Shown here in pieces: positions 27,210 to 35,547 of a stretch of 64,000 bases of DNA. The stretch is from Pikeienuella piscinae (GTDB taxonomy: Bacteria > Pseudomonadota > Alphaproteobacteria > Rhodobacterales > Rhodobacteraceae): assembly GCF_011044155.1 (NCBI RefSeq), contig NZ_CP049056.1, positions 3,538,001 to 3,602,000 of the forward strand, given 5' to 3'. The notes beneath the pieces were generated by a model. It was not told the origin of the DNA. It did not search any database and saw only the letters and a program-made list of their open reading frames with translations. Position 1 is the stretch's first letter, and every line of letters begins with the position of its first letter. The translations under genes and the position numbers were made by a program.

Positions 27210-28616
27210 CTAAAAGCGGATGTCGAGGCGGTCGTCTGGCGCGCCGCGCCAAGCGGCCATGATGGCGAGCTGCTCGGCGTTCCGGTCATTCGGGGCGGAG
27301 GGCGTCGGATCTGGGTCGGGCCGGGCGCCGCGCTGATCTTCGCCTCCGGTTTCCGATCGCGCGAAGTCGAGCGTCACGTTGCGATAGCCGGCGGCGGTCA
27401 GATCGCGCTGCAGAATGTCGCCATGCCGGCGCATCAGATCGACGACTTCCGGCCGGTCGGCGCTGACCAGCGCTGCGATCCCGTCACGCTCCACGGTGAA
27501 AGAGAGGTGGACCCGTCCGAGTTCCGGCGGATCGAGCCTGATCTCGACCCGATCGCCGCCGCCCGTTCCCGTGCGCGCGGCGAGACCGATCTGGGCCGAA
27601 ATCTGCGCCGCGGCGCGTTCGCCACCCGGCGGCGCCGATAGCGGGGGCGGGCCGGAATGGCTCGGCACGGTGAGAGGCGTGTCCGCGCGGCCGGACGTGG
27701 CGGCGTGCGCGCCGCCAGACCCGCCTGCGCCGTCCCCATCGAGAAGGACCGGGATATCGCTGGCGCCGGACATCGCCCCGCGCGCTGCGGCGTCGCCATA
27801 GGCGACGGGTGTTGTTTGCGAAAATGAGGCGTGCTGGGCGGGTGCGGGGGGTTGCGCTTTATCCTGCGCAGGGGGCGCCGCGGCATCCGCTGCTCCGCCC
27901 TCGGGCGCTGCGCCGCGTGGGCCAAGTTCGGCGCGTGGCGCAGCGGGGGCGGCTACGGCGGCGCCTTCGACGGGAACCGCCGCCGGGCGCGTTGGCGCGG
28001 CCGTGGTGGCGGGGGGCGCCGCGCCGGTCGACGCCGCGGCGTTGGAGCCGGGCGCGCCGTTCTCAGCGTGCGGGCCTAGAGCTGGCGCCGTCTCCGACAC
28101 GGGCGTCTCCGCCGCAGCCCGCGCTTCCGCGAGCGTGCGGACGGACATCGTTCGGGTTGTGGTGGGCGCGGCCTCGGCGTGTCGTTCGGAACTTGCCGCC
28201 TCAGCCGTCGCCGTCTCCGCGACGCCGGGTTGGGTTCCGGCAAGCGTTGCAGCCAACCCGTCTGTCGCCTGCTCCTTCAGGACGGCGGGCGCCGCGTCAG
28301 TCTCGGCCGACATCGTCGCGGGCGAGCCCGCGCGGTCGCCCCGGAGGGGCGGGCGGTAGGTGGTCGTATCCATCTCCGCCGCCGCGCCCGCTGCGTCGGA
28401 CTGAGGCGCCATGAGCGCGGCGAAGGCGCCTGTCCCGGTTTCCGCCGCGCGCTCTTCGCCGCCGCTTTCGTCTTTTGCCGGAGCCGCCCCAGATGTCGGC
28501 GTCGACTCCGCGCCGGACGCCTTGCCGGCGCGCGCGCTCTGTGACCCGGCGGCGCCTGACGTTGCGCCCGGGCCAGGCATGATGTCGCCCTGAGCGATCA
28601 CGGCATGTTCCTTCAT
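27210..28616 (-). CDS. fliK: flagellar hook-length control protein FliK
   Basis: The 468-residue protein is Ala/Pro/Thr-rich and disordered for about 370 residues, as expected for the secreted ruler part. It ends in the folded FliK C-terminal domain (VEIRLDPPELGRVHLSFTVERDGIAALVSADRPEVVDLMRRHGDILQRDLTAAGYRNVTLDF). The motif LxPxELGxVxV is diagnostic. It measures hook length and switches FlhB export specificity. The start is uncertain: 28616 (MKEHAVIAQGD) or 28580 (MPGPGAT), the latter with a better ribosome-site-like sequence. It is divergent from flgJ. Confidence 0.85.
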   Translation of the reverse strand: MKEHAVIAQGDIMPGPGATSGAAGSQSARAGKASGAESTPTSGAAPAKDESGGEERAAETGTGAFAALMAPQSDAAGAAAEMDTTTYRPPLRGDRAGSPATMSAETDAAPAVLKEQATDGLAATLAGTQPGVAETATAEAASSERHAEAAPTTTRTMSVRTLAEARAAAETPVSETAPALGPHAENGAPGSNAAASTGAAPPATTAAPTRPAAVPVEGAAVAAPAAPRAELGPRGAAPEGGAADAAAPPAQDKAQPPAPAQHASFSQTTPVAYGDAAARGAMSGASDIPVLLDGDGAGGSGGAHAATSGRADTPLTVPSHSGPPPLSAPPGGERAAAQISAQIGLAARTGTGGGDRVEIRLDPPELGRVHLSFTVERDGIAALVSADRPEVVDLMRRHGDILQRDLTAAGYRNVTLDFARSETGGEDQRGARPDPDPTPSAPNDRNAEQLAIMAAWRGAPDDRLDIRF

Positions 28617-28650
28617 TCTGGTTCGCAAGGCCGACTATGCCGGGCGATTC

Positions 28651-28665
28651 TTACCATTCGTTTAC
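28651..28665 (+). promoter_or_regulatory. CtrA-like direct repeat between fliK and flgJ
   Basis: TTAC-N7-TTAC has the 11-bp repeat spacing of CtrA sites with one change (A to C) in each half. It lies in the 91-bp divergent gap between fliK and flgJ and could serve both units. Confidence 0.35.
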
Positions 28666-28707
28666 GGCGAGCCTTCATGATCGTCCCGAATTCGAGGGAG
28701 ATCGACT

Positions 28708-29016
28708 ATGAACCCAGTCGCCAGCATGACCGCCGCGTCCGAAACCCGACCTCTGGCCGAGACGCGCGCCGGTGAAACCCGCGAAGCGGCGCTTCGCAAG
28801 GCCGCGACCTCATTCGAGGCGGTCTTCCTCTCGGAGATGTTCGCCCATGTCGGGCTGGGCGCCGTGCGAGAGGGCAATGGCGGCGGTGTGGGAGAGGAGG
28901 CGTTCGCCAGTCTTCTCGCCGACGAATGGGCCGAGAAGGTCGCATCGGCAGGCGGGCTGGGGCTGTCGGAGCGGATCTATCAGGCGCTCGCGACGCGGGA
29001 GGATGGCGATGCTTGA
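28708..29016 (+). CDS. flgJ: rod-binding protein FlgJ (single-domain, no muramidase)
   Basis: The 102-residue protein matches only the N-terminal rod-cap domain of FlgJ (LRKAATSFEAVFLSEMFAHVGLG, EEAFASLLADEWAEKVASAGGLGLSERIY). The C-terminal glucosaminidase of enteric FlgJ is absent, as in other alphaproteobacteria. A lytic transglycosylase gene at 35548 in the same cluster can supply the cell-wall activity. GGGAGA precedes the start. It overlaps the next gene by 8 bp. Confidence 0.88.
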   Translation: MNPVASMTAASETRPLAETRAGETREAALRKAATSFEAVFLSEMFAHVGLGAVREGNGGGVGEEAFASLLADEWAEKVASAGGLGLSERIYQALATREDGDA

Positions 29017-29380
29017 CGAGATGAAATGGCGCTATCGTCTGGCCGAGATCCGGGCGATGATGACGGCGGAGCGACGGCTTTTGAAGGCGGGAGCGATCGA
29101 CGAGATCGTCGCGCGCGACCGTCGCCGCCAGACCCTAGCCGATCAACTCTCCGAAATGCCGGCGGCGATCGCCGAGTCGCACGAAGCGCTGATCGAGGAG
29201 ATTCGCGTCGAGGCTGCGCGCAACCAGAGCCTGCTGAAAGCCTATATTCGCGGCGCGGGAGACGCCGCGGCGCGTATGCAAGCGCTCATCGAGAAAAGGG
29301 GCGAGATTGGCGCCTATCGGCGCGACGGCTCCCGCCTCGCCGGCGCTGCACCCGGCCCGACCCGCGAAAGCCGCGCCTGA
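29009..29380 (+). CDS. FlgN-like flagellar export chaperone
   Basis: The 123-residue protein is almost wholly helical with an early RLAEIRAMMTAERRLLKAGAIDEIVARDRRRQTLADQL and a later IRVEAARNQSLLKAYIRGAGDAAARM. Size, helix content and place after flgJ fit FlgN, which keeps FlgK and FlgL soluble for export, but sequence alone is weak evidence. Its ATG lies inside the end of flgJ with GGGAGGA upstream. flgK and flgL are not in the window. Confidence 0.65.
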   Translation: MLDEMKWRYRLAEIRAMMTAERRLLKAGAIDEIVARDRRRQTLADQLSEMPAAIAESHEALIEEIRVEAARNQSLLKAYIRGAGDAAARMQALIEKRGEIGAYRRDGSRLAGAAPGPTRESRA

Positions 29381-29417
29381 CCGCGATCGACGGCGCGCCG
29401 ACCGCGAGCCGGCGGCG

Positions 29418-30263
29418 TTACAGCGTTGATGAGAGGATCAGATTGGCGAGACCCGTGGAACCAACGCCGCCGCCGCCGCCGAGCAGCGTGAGCGCTGCGT
29501 AGCCGGGCGTCGCGGCGCTGGGCCCATCCTCGATCGAGCGGCGGATGAGGAAGCGGCTGATCGCCTTCTCGACGATTTCGTCATCCTGAAACACTTCCAG
29601 CGATTTCGAGCCGAAAACGGTTTCGTTGTATTGGCGCAACTCGTCGCGCTGGCGGTCGATATCAAGTTGGCCGAAGGCTTCTGAAAGCCCGAATGCGCCC
29701 TCGAACACCGCCCGCAGCGGCTTCTCCCCCATCACCGAGAACCACGCCGTGCCCTCCGGGTCGTCTGCATCGGCGTAGTCCTTGATTTCGCGTCGAAAAT
29801 TCAACGCGAGGCGTAGAGCCTCATCCTGGCCGCCGACGGCGATCTCGAACTGGCGGTCCTTGTAGGCGGCGGTGATCCTGGCGCCGAAACCCGGCTCGAA
29901 CGTGCGCGCGCCGAGGGTGTCGCCAAAGCCGAACGCCGCAGCGATCTCCTTGTACCGTGGATCGGTGAAGCGGTTGGCGAAGGCTTCCGGGTCTTCCGAG
30001 CCTTCCTCCAGCACCTTGCGGATGAAGGCGCGCTTGTCGATCTCCTCATCTAGGCCGAACGCGCCGAGCGCGACGCGCAGAAGCCGCCGGTCGGAGACGA
30101 GATCCTCCGCCGTCTCGACCGCGCCGATATGCTTGTTAAAATATTCGATGTCGCGAGAGATTTCCGGTTGGGTCTCGAAGATCGCGCGCTGCGAATCCTC
30201 GGTCTGGGTCAGCAGCCGATACCCGAGAAGGCCCGACGCGGGCAGGATCGGCGTGAAGCTCAC
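29418..30263 (-). CDS. DUF1217 flagellar-cluster protein
   Basis: The 281-residue protein belongs to DUF1217: it begins FTPILPASGLLGYRLLTQTEDSQRAIFETQPEISRDIEYF and has RFTDPRYKEIAAAFGFGD and DKRAFIRKVLEEGSEDPEAFANRF blocks. These proteins occur in flagellar clusters of Rhizobiales and Rhodobacterales with no assigned role; some are thought to be exported axial proteins. It overlaps flbT by ATGA and is the distal gene of the flagellin-side operon. The C-terminal Gly-rich stretch (LGGGGGVGSTGLA) is low complexity. Confidence 0.82.
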   Translation of the reverse strand: MSFTPILPASGLLGYRLLTQTEDSQRAIFETQPEISRDIEYFNKHIGAVETAEDLVSDRRLLRVALGAFGLDEEIDKRAFIRKVLEEGSEDPEAFANRFTDPRYKEIAAAFGFGDTLGARTFEPGFGARITAAYKDRQFEIAVGGQDEALRLALNFRREIKDYADADDPEGTAWFSVMGEKPLRAVFEGAFGLSEAFGQLDIDRQRDELRQYNETVFGSKSLEVFQDDEIVEKAISRFLIRRSIEDGPSAATPGYAALTLLGGGGGVGSTGLANLILSSTL

Positions 30264-30673
30264 GACATCCTCTCCTCATTCATCGCCATCAACCTGTCCT
30301 CCATCGGCAGGATTGCGCGCAGTCCCCTGAGCGCCGGATAGAATCGGCCGAGCGAGACGTCCTCGGCCGCGCGGGTGAGACGACGCGATGATTCCGCGTC
30401 GGTGAAGACTTGGGCGAGTTGCCGGATCCCGTCGCTGATCTGACGTTTCGCGGCCGCTTCATTCGCCTCGCCGGCGAGAACCAGCTGGATGATGTAGCAG
30501 ACGCGGCGCACTGGCGTGTTCGCCTCCTCCGGATGAAGCGCGTCGCGCAGCCGCAGAACATTGGAATCAGGCGTGAGAATATTGAGCCGCGCGCGCCGGT
30601 CGCCATTCTCGATCACCACGCCATTCGCGACGAAGCGCTCGCCCGGCGCGAGCTTGAGGATCAGGCCGGGCAT
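30260..30673 (-). CDS. flbT: flagellin post-transcriptional regulator FlbT
   Basis: The 137-residue protein begins with PGLILKLAPGERFVANGVVIENGDRRARLNILTPDSNVLRLRDALHPEEA and then YIIQLVLAGE, the FlbT signature. In Caulobacter FlbT binds the flagellin mRNA leader and promotes its decay; in some species it activates translation. Here it lies downstream of flaF, which it overlaps by 13 bp. The start MPGLIL is chosen over a longer upstream frame because the family begins there. Confidence 0.94.
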   Translation of the reverse strand: MPGLILKLAPGERFVANGVVIENGDRRARLNILTPDSNVLRLRDALHPEEANTPVRRVCYIIQLVLAGEANEAAAKRQISDGIRQLAQVFTDAESSRRLTRAAEDVSLGRFYPALRGLRAILPMEDRLMAMNEERMS

Positions 30674-31053
30674 GACGCGGCCTCGCTCTGCTGGCGAAGG
30701 CCGCGCATGATCGCGGTGTTCAGTTCGATCAACGGCGCGGCGTTCTCCTCCTGCGCCAGGACCTTGCGGGTGTGGGCGCGGGTGAATTCTGCCAGATAGA
30801 ATAGGCGCGCGCGGAGCATCTCGGGCAGGCCGTTGCCTTCGAGGGCGACATCCGCCGCGATCACCGTCCAAAGCTTGAGATTGTCATGCAGGGCCGCGGC
30901 GAGGCGGGGGAAGGCCGTCGGCCCGTCCGTCTCCGCGGCGGCGTCGAGCGCGCGGGTGATTCGCGCGAACGCCTGATATTCGATCTGTCGGGGGGATTTG
31001 GCTGCGTTCCGAGGGTCGCCATATGCGATCTCTGCGCGTTGATGGATCTCCAT
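30661..31053 (-). CDS. flaF: flagellin regulator FlaF
   Basis: The 130-residue protein matches FlaF: the early helix SPRQIEYQAFARITRALDAA and the core FPRLAAALHDNLKLWTVIAADVALEGNGLPEMLRARLFYLAEFTRAHTRKVLA. FlaF works with FlbT to control flagellin synthesis and assembly. It follows the flagellin gene by 117 bp with a strong hairpin between them, and overlaps flbT. Confidence 0.94.
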   Translation of the reverse strand: MEIHQRAEIAYGDPRNAAKSPRQIEYQAFARITRALDAAAETDGPTAFPRLAAALHDNLKLWTVIAADVALEGNGLPEMLRARLFYLAEFTRAHTRKVLAQEENAAPLIELNTAIMRGLRQQSEAASCPA

Positions 31054-31132
31054 CGGGGTATCCTCGCAATATGCGCCGCTTTGTGGCCGGCGTCGATGAT
31101 CGGCGCGGCTTCAGCCGCGTGTCGCGAAGGAT

Positions 31133-31162
31133 CCCGGAGCCGGGGGGGCGCCCGGCTCCGGG
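31133..31162 (-). terminator. strong GC-rich hairpin after the flagellin gene
   Basis: CCCGGAGCCGGG and CCCGGCTCCGGG form a perfect 12-bp stem with a 6-nt loop, 9 bp past the flagellin stop. No U-tract follows, so it may partially terminate or protect the 3' end of abundant flagellin mRNA while letting some transcripts continue into flaF and flbT. Confidence 0.6.
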
Positions 31163-31170
31163 CAATGCGA

Positions 31171-32391
31171 TTAGCGGAAGAGCGTCAGGATCGACTGCGG
31201 CGACTGATTGGCGATCGAGAGCGCCTGAGTGCCGAGCTGCTGCTGAACCTGCAGCGCCTGAAGCCGCGCCGCGGCCTCTTCGAGGTTCGAATCCACCAGC
31301 GTGCCGATACCCGACCGGAAACTGTCGATCAGCGTGCTCATGAATTCGTTTTGCACCTCGATGCGATTCTCGGAGGTGCCGAGCGCCGCCTGGGCCTTGA
31401 CCGAAATCTGAATCAGATCCTCGATCGCGGAAAGCCCGGCTGCGGCGCCTTCCGTGGTGGTGACATCGATGTCGTTCAGCAACTCAAGGCCGCCGCCGAT
31501 GGTCCCGCCCGATTCCACCACGACGACCGCGCCGTCGCTCAGGTCGCCCGTCGCGGCGCCTGAATTGTTGACGATGGTCAGGTCAGCGCCGGAAGCGGAC
31601 ACCGTGAACCCTTCGATCCCCTCGCTGGCGAGGGCGAAATTGATTCGCGATGCGAGGCCGGTGGCGACATCGGCGAGCGTGTCGCCATCGCGGATGACGA
31701 AGTCGATATCGCCGGAGGTCCCGAACGCGGCGGCGGCGAAGCTGACCGAATCGCCCGCGGTGATCGTGCCGCCGATGGTGATCGTGTCGGTGTCCCCGTC
31801 GGCGAGCGCGCCCGCGCCGGCAGCCGTGACGGTGGCCGCGCCGCCGGACCCGACCGCCGAGGCCTCGGCGCCGAGATCCTGCTTGGCGACGGAGATCGAG
31901 GAGGTGTTGACCCCCGTGGCGCCCGGCGCCCGGTCGAGCGACGAGAGAACGCTGAACGTGCTGGAGCCGGCGGTGCTTTCCTTGTTCGAGAGCACGTTCA
32001 GGCCGTTGAACTGCGCCGCGTTGACGCCGCCGCTGATCTGACCGCGGAGCGACTCGATTTCGTCCTGCAGCTTGCCGCGGTCGACGTTCTCGCCGTTCGA
32101 GGAGATGATCAGCTGCTTGATGTCGTTGAGCCGCTCGCCGACGGCTTTCGCCGCGTTGGAGCCGACCGCGACGGTGGACTGGCCAAGCGAGAGCGAATCG
32201 GAGATCGCCTCGAAGCCTTTCACGTCCGACCGCATCACCTGGCTGATGGCGAAGATGGCGGCGTTGTCCTTGGCCTGGCCGATCTTGAGGCCGGTGGAGA
32301 TTTCGCTCTGCACCTGGCCGAGATCACGGTTGATGTTGCTGAGCGACTGCAGCGCGACCATCGCGCTGTTATTGGTGAGAATGCTTCCCAT
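31171..32391 (-). CDS. fliC: flagellin
   Basis: The 406-residue protein has the conserved D0/D1 ends: GSILTNNSAMVALQSLSNINRDL...STGLKIGQAKDNAAIFAISQVMRSD at the start, and ALGTSENRIEVQNEFMSTLIDSF...QALQVQQQLGTQALSIANQSPQSILTLFR at the end. The middle (about 185-300) holds an acidic Gly/Ala/Thr-rich domain with a flagellin-IN-like motif (GDTLADVATGLASRIN), probably surface exposed. A single flagellin gene is present. The start at MGSILTN follows GGAG and drops 35 non-family upstream codons. Confidence 0.96.
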   Translation of the reverse strand: MGSILTNNSAMVALQSLSNINRDLGQVQSEISTGLKIGQAKDNAAIFAISQVMRSDVKGFEAISDSLSLGQSTVAVGSNAAKAVGERLNDIKQLIISSNGENVDRGKLQDEIESLRGQISGGVNAAQFNGLNVLSNKESTAGSSTFSVLSSLDRAPGATGVNTSSISVAKQDLGAEASAVGSGGAATVTAAGAGALADGDTDTITIGGTITAGDSVSFAAAAFGTSGDIDFVIRDGDTLADVATGLASRINFALASEGIEGFTVSASGADLTIVNNSGAATGDLSDGAVVVVESGGTIGGGLELLNDIDVTTTEGAAAGLSAIEDLIQISVKAQAALGTSENRIEVQNEFMSTLIDSFRSGIGTLVDSNLEEAAARLQALQVQQQLGTQALSIANQSPQSILTLFR

Positions 32392-32553
32392 GGAAGGGTC
32401 TCCTGATCGGGTGCGGCGCTTTTGCGCCGGCTTTTCGGATCGTCCGGGTGGCCCCGGATGCGAACGCCCTTGATGGCGTCTCGCCGGTCGCCGCATGTTG
32501 GCGTCGCCAGCCGAAGCCGTCCTGGCCTCGACGCCTTCATCGCCGAGGCGGGC

Positions 32554-32569
32554 TTAACAAAGGCTTTTC
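32554..32569 (+). promoter_or_regulatory. weak CtrA-like repeat upstream of flagellin
   Basis: TTAA-N7-TTTTC has a perfect first half and a degraded second half of the CtrA motif. It lies about 165 bp before the flagellin start in the 214-bp gap behind fliI. Orientation is opposite to the gene. Confidence 0.25.
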
Positions 32570-32605
32570 ACGGCGGCCCGAAGCGCCAACAATTACCTGC
32601 AAAAT

Positions 32606-33943
32606 TTAGACGGAAGCGCTGGTCTCGTCTGCGCGGAGCAGCGCCTCCAGCCGGGCGAAGCCCTCACCCGCTTCGGCGCGTGTCGCCACGAACGCGTCGA
32701 GCGCGGGAAAGAGCGCGACCGCGCGGTCGAGCGTCGCATCGACGCCCGGTTGATAAAGCCCGGTCTGGATCATCGGCTCCGCCCGCTCATAGGCGCCGAT
32801 CAGCCGGCGAACCTCCGCGATCATCGCGTTCTCCGCTTCACTCGCGGCGCGCGGCAGGGCGCGTGAGACCGACCGGCCGATATCGATCGCCGGAAAGCGG
32901 CCGCGCTCCGCGATCGCGCGGTCGAGAACGACGTGCCCGTCGAGGACGCCGCGTGTGATGTCCGCCACCGGCTCCTCCATGTCGGAGCCGGCGACGAGGA
33001 CGGAGAAGATCCCGGTGATCGCGCCGTCGCCCTTTCGTCGCCCGGCGGGGCCGGCTCGTTCGGCCAGCGCCGCGATCATGTTGGCGGTCGAGGGCGGATA
33101 GGCGCGGAGACTCGGCGTCTCCCCGGCGGTCAGCGCGATTTCGCGATGCGCCTCGGCGAAACGGGTGAGGGAATCGAGAATCAGCAGGACATGTCGCCCA
33201 GCATCGCGGAAATGTTCGGCCACGGCCATCGCAGTCCAGGCGGCGCGTCGGCGCGCGAGGGGCGATTCGTCCGATGTCGCCGCGACGACGATGGCGCGGC
33301 GCATTCCCTCCGGGCCCAGCCCCTCGGCGATGAACTCGTTCAGCTCGCGCCCGCGCTCCCCGATCAGGCCGAAGACGACCACATCCGCCTCCACCCCTTT
33401 CGCAAGCGTGCTCAAGAGCAGCGACTTGCCGACGCCGGAGCCGGCGAAGACCCCGATTCGCTGGCCGCGCGCCAACGGCAGGATGGTGTCGGTCGCCGCC
33501 AGCCCGGTCGAAAGCCGTGGCCCGAGGCCGCCCCGCGTCGCCGCCGGCGGCGGCGCGCGGCGCACCGGTGCGGGGCGATCGCCTTCCGGCAGCGGGCGAC
33601 CGTCTAGCGGCGCGCCATAGGCCCCGATCACCCGGCCGAGCCAGGCGTCGGAGGGCCGGAGCGGCGCGTCGGGCGCCAGCCAGACCGGGTCGCCCAGCCC
33701 GACGCCGCGGTCGCCGGGGCCAAGCGCCATCGCCCGCGCGCCGGCTTCGGTCAGCGCCACGATCTCGCCCGTCACCCCCTCGGCGTCCGGGTGCGGCGCG
33801 AGAAGGATGCGGTCGCCTAGCCGCGCGGCGTCGCCAAGCCCGGTGACGAGGAGCGCGCCGCCATCCGCCGCCGCCACCCGTCCGCAGCGCCGCCGCGCGG
33901 GCGTGCGGGACAGCTCCGCCTCCAGCATCCTGATGTCGACCAC
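32606..33943 (-). CDS. fliI: flagellum-specific export ATPase FliI
   Basis: The 445-residue protein is an F1-type ATPase with Walker A GVFAGSGVGKSLLLS, Walker B VLLILDSLTRFAEAHREI, and the type III signature GLIGERGRELNEF and PSLRAYPPSTANMIAALAERAG. It unloads chaperones at the export gate. FliH and FliJ partners are not identifiable next to it. It is divergent from flgB with a 90-bp gap. Confidence 0.96.
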   Translation of the reverse strand: MVDIRMLEAELSRTPARRRCGRVAAADGGALLVTGLGDAARLGDRILLAPHPDAEGVTGEIVALTEAGARAMALGPGDRGVGLGDPVWLAPDAPLRPSDAWLGRVIGAYGAPLDGRPLPEGDRPAPVRRAPPPAATRGGLGPRLSTGLAATDTILPLARGQRIGVFAGSGVGKSLLLSTLAKGVEADVVVFGLIGERGRELNEFIAEGLGPEGMRRAIVVAATSDESPLARRRAAWTAMAVAEHFRDAGRHVLLILDSLTRFAEAHREIALTAGETPSLRAYPPSTANMIAALAERAGPAGRRKGDGAITGIFSVLVAGSDMEEPVADITRGVLDGHVVLDRAIAERGRFPAIDIGRSVSRALPRAASEAENAMIAEVRRLIGAYERAEPMIQTGLYQPGVDATLDRAVALFPALDAFVATRAEAGEGFARLEALLRADETSASV

Positions 33944-34006
33944 CTGAACCTCCGCAATTCGACTGAAACCCTCCCGTCCGGGTTACCTCTTCTAAAGGGT
34001 TGATCC

Positions 34007-34021
34007 TTAAGACCGGCTTTC
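34007..34021 (+). promoter_or_regulatory. weak CtrA-like repeat between fliI and flgB
   Basis: TTAA-N7-TTTC has one perfect and one degraded CtrA half. It is only 12 bp before the flgB start, so if used it would more likely act on fliI. Confidence 0.25.
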
Positions 34022-34033
34022 GACGAAAAACGG

Positions 34034-34510
34034 ATGGAGAAACCTCCCGTGGCTTTCGACCTAACGATTCTGGGTATGGCGAAGGGCCTGGCGGCGCACG
34101 CGGCGCAACGTCAGGGCCTTGTCGCCGAGAATGTCGCCAACGCCGATACGCGCGGTTATCGCGCGCAGGATGTGAAGCCCTTCGCGGAGATCTACGAGGC
34201 GTCGGGCGCACAGGGCGGGGGACTCGCCTCCAACGTCCGCAATGCCGGCTCCCCGTCGTTCTATGGCGGGATTTTCATTCCCATCGCCTCGCGCCCCGGC
34301 CACGAGGGTTACGGGCTGGCTCTCGCCACCGTCGGCTTCTCGGAGCCGCTAGAGATCACGCGCATGGGCGCCGATTCGCCGAACGGCAACTCGGTCTCGC
34401 TGGAAGACCAGATGGTGCGCGGCGCCAAGGCGAACGCCGATCACGAACTCGCGCTCGGCGTGTTTCGGAAGTCTATGGACCTCATACGCATGGCGATCGG
34501 CCGGTCATGA
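34034..34510 (+). CDS. flgB: flagellar basal-body rod protein FlgB
   Basis: The 158-residue protein has the rod-family start LAAHAAQRQGLVAENVANADTRGYRAQDVKPF and the late NSVSLEDQMVRGAKANADHELALGVFRKSMDLIRMAIG. FlgB forms the most proximal rod. A GTG at 34049 (MAFDLTIL) has GGAG 9 bp before it and may be the true start, giving five residues less. It overlaps flgC by ATGA. Confidence 0.94.
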   Translation: MEKPPVAFDLTILGMAKGLAAHAAQRQGLVAENVANADTRGYRAQDVKPFAEIYEASGAQGGGLASNVRNAGSPSFYGGIFIPIASRPGHEGYGLALATVGFSEPLEITRMGADSPNGNSVSLEDQMVRGAKANADHELALGVFRKSMDLIRMAIGRS

Positions 34511-34899
34511 GCGATCTTCTGCAGGGCCTCTCCGCCGCTTTGAGCGGAATGAACGCGCAGGCGACGCGGCTGCGCATCGTCTCCGAAAACATCGCCAACG
34601 CCGACACGCCCGGTTTTCATCGCAAGGCGATCAGCTTCGAGTCGCTGGTCGGAAACACGGACGATTCGCGCGCCGTCGCCGCCACCCGCGTCACGCTGGA
34701 CCAGCGGCCGCTGGAACAGGTCTACGACCCGGCGCATCCGCTGGCCGACGAGGAAGGTTATCACGACGGCTCCAATGTCGACATGATGATCGAGATCGCC
34801 GACGCGCGCGAGGCGCAGCGCAGCTATGAGGCCAATCTTCGCATGTTCGACCAGTCGCGGCGGATGCTCTCGTCGCTCTTCGAACTTCTGCGCCGCTGA
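34507..34899 (+). CDS. flgC: flagellar basal-body rod protein FlgC
   Basis: The 130-residue protein shows LSGMNAQATRLRIVSENIANADTPGFHRKAISFES, the DPAHPLADEEGYHDGSNVDMMIEIADAREAQRSYEANL block and a terminal SSLFELLRR. FlgC is a proximal rod subunit. ATGA overlap with flgB shows coupling; fliE follows after 38 bp. Confidence 0.96.
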   Translation: MSDLLQGLSAALSGMNAQATRLRIVSENIANADTPGFHRKAISFESLVGNTDDSRAVAATRVTLDQRPLEQVYDPAHPLADEEGYHDGSNVDMMIEIADAREAQRSYEANLRMFDQSRRMLSSLFELLRR

Positions 34900-34937
34900 G
34901 GCGCGCATCACGACCGTCGCCCAGAAAGGGAAACATC

Positions 34938-35237
34938 ATGGAAGTGAATTCCGCACTCGCCAGTCGCTTTTACCAGAACGTCCAGGGCGCGCTCCGCCCC
35001 GAAGAAGGGGTGCGCGCGGCCTCCGGACCGGGCGAGACCGCCTTGAACGCCGCACGCAGTTTCGTTGAAACACTGCGTCAGGGCGAGCAGGTCGCCGAGG
35101 CCGGCATGGTTGGGCGGGCCGATCCGCAATCTGTGGTCACCGCGCTCGCCAGCGCCGAGATCGCGCTACAGAGCGCGGTCTCGATCCGCGACAAGGTGGT
35201 CGAAAGCTATCAGGAGATCCTCCGGATGCCGGTCTGA
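34938..35237 (+). CDS. fliE: flagellar hook-basal body complex protein FliE
   Basis: The 99-residue protein ends with the FliE signature (VTALASAEIALQSAVSIRDKVVESYQEILRMPV). FliE joins the MS ring and export gate to the rod. The start ATG has a GAAAGGG upstream. It sits in the canonical flgB-flgC-fliE order. Confidence 0.94.
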   Translation: MEVNSALASRFYQNVQGALRPEEGVRAASGPGETALNAARSFVETLRQGEQVAEAGMVGRADPQSVVTALASAEIALQSAVSIRDKVVESYQEILRMPV

Positions 35238-35276
35238 GCAGGTTTTCGCGAAGATTCGCGGCGCGGAGCTCGGGGA

Positions 35277-35543
35277 ATGAGCGGCGAGGAGATCATCGAC
35301 ATCACCAGGGCGATGCTCTGGACGACCTTCATCACCGCGATGCCGGTGCTCACCGTAGCCCTCGTCGTCGGCCTGGCGATCGGGCTCTTTCAGGCATTGA
35401 CCTCGGTGCAGGAACTGACGCTGACCTTCGTTCCGAAGCTCGCCGCGGTCGCGATCACCTTCTGGATCACCATGGGCTTCATGACCGACGCCGTCGTCAC
35501 GCTCTGGCGCGACCGGTTGATTCCGCTGATCGCGGGGGGCTGA
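35277..35543 (+). CDS. fliQ: flagellar export-gate protein FliQ
   Basis: The 88-residue protein has two transmembrane helices (LWTTFITAMPVLTVALVVGLAIGLFQALTSVQELTLTF and LAAVAITFWITMGFMTDAVV) with the FliQ motif GLFQALTSVQELTLTFVPK. It is part of the FliP5-FliQ4-FliR1 export gate. fliP is not in the window. Confidence 0.96.
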   Translation: MSGEEIIDITRAMLWTTFITAMPVLTVALVVGLAIGLFQALTSVQELTLTFVPKLAAVAITFWITMGFMTDAVVTLWRDRLIPLIAGG

Positions 35544-35547
35544 GCGG

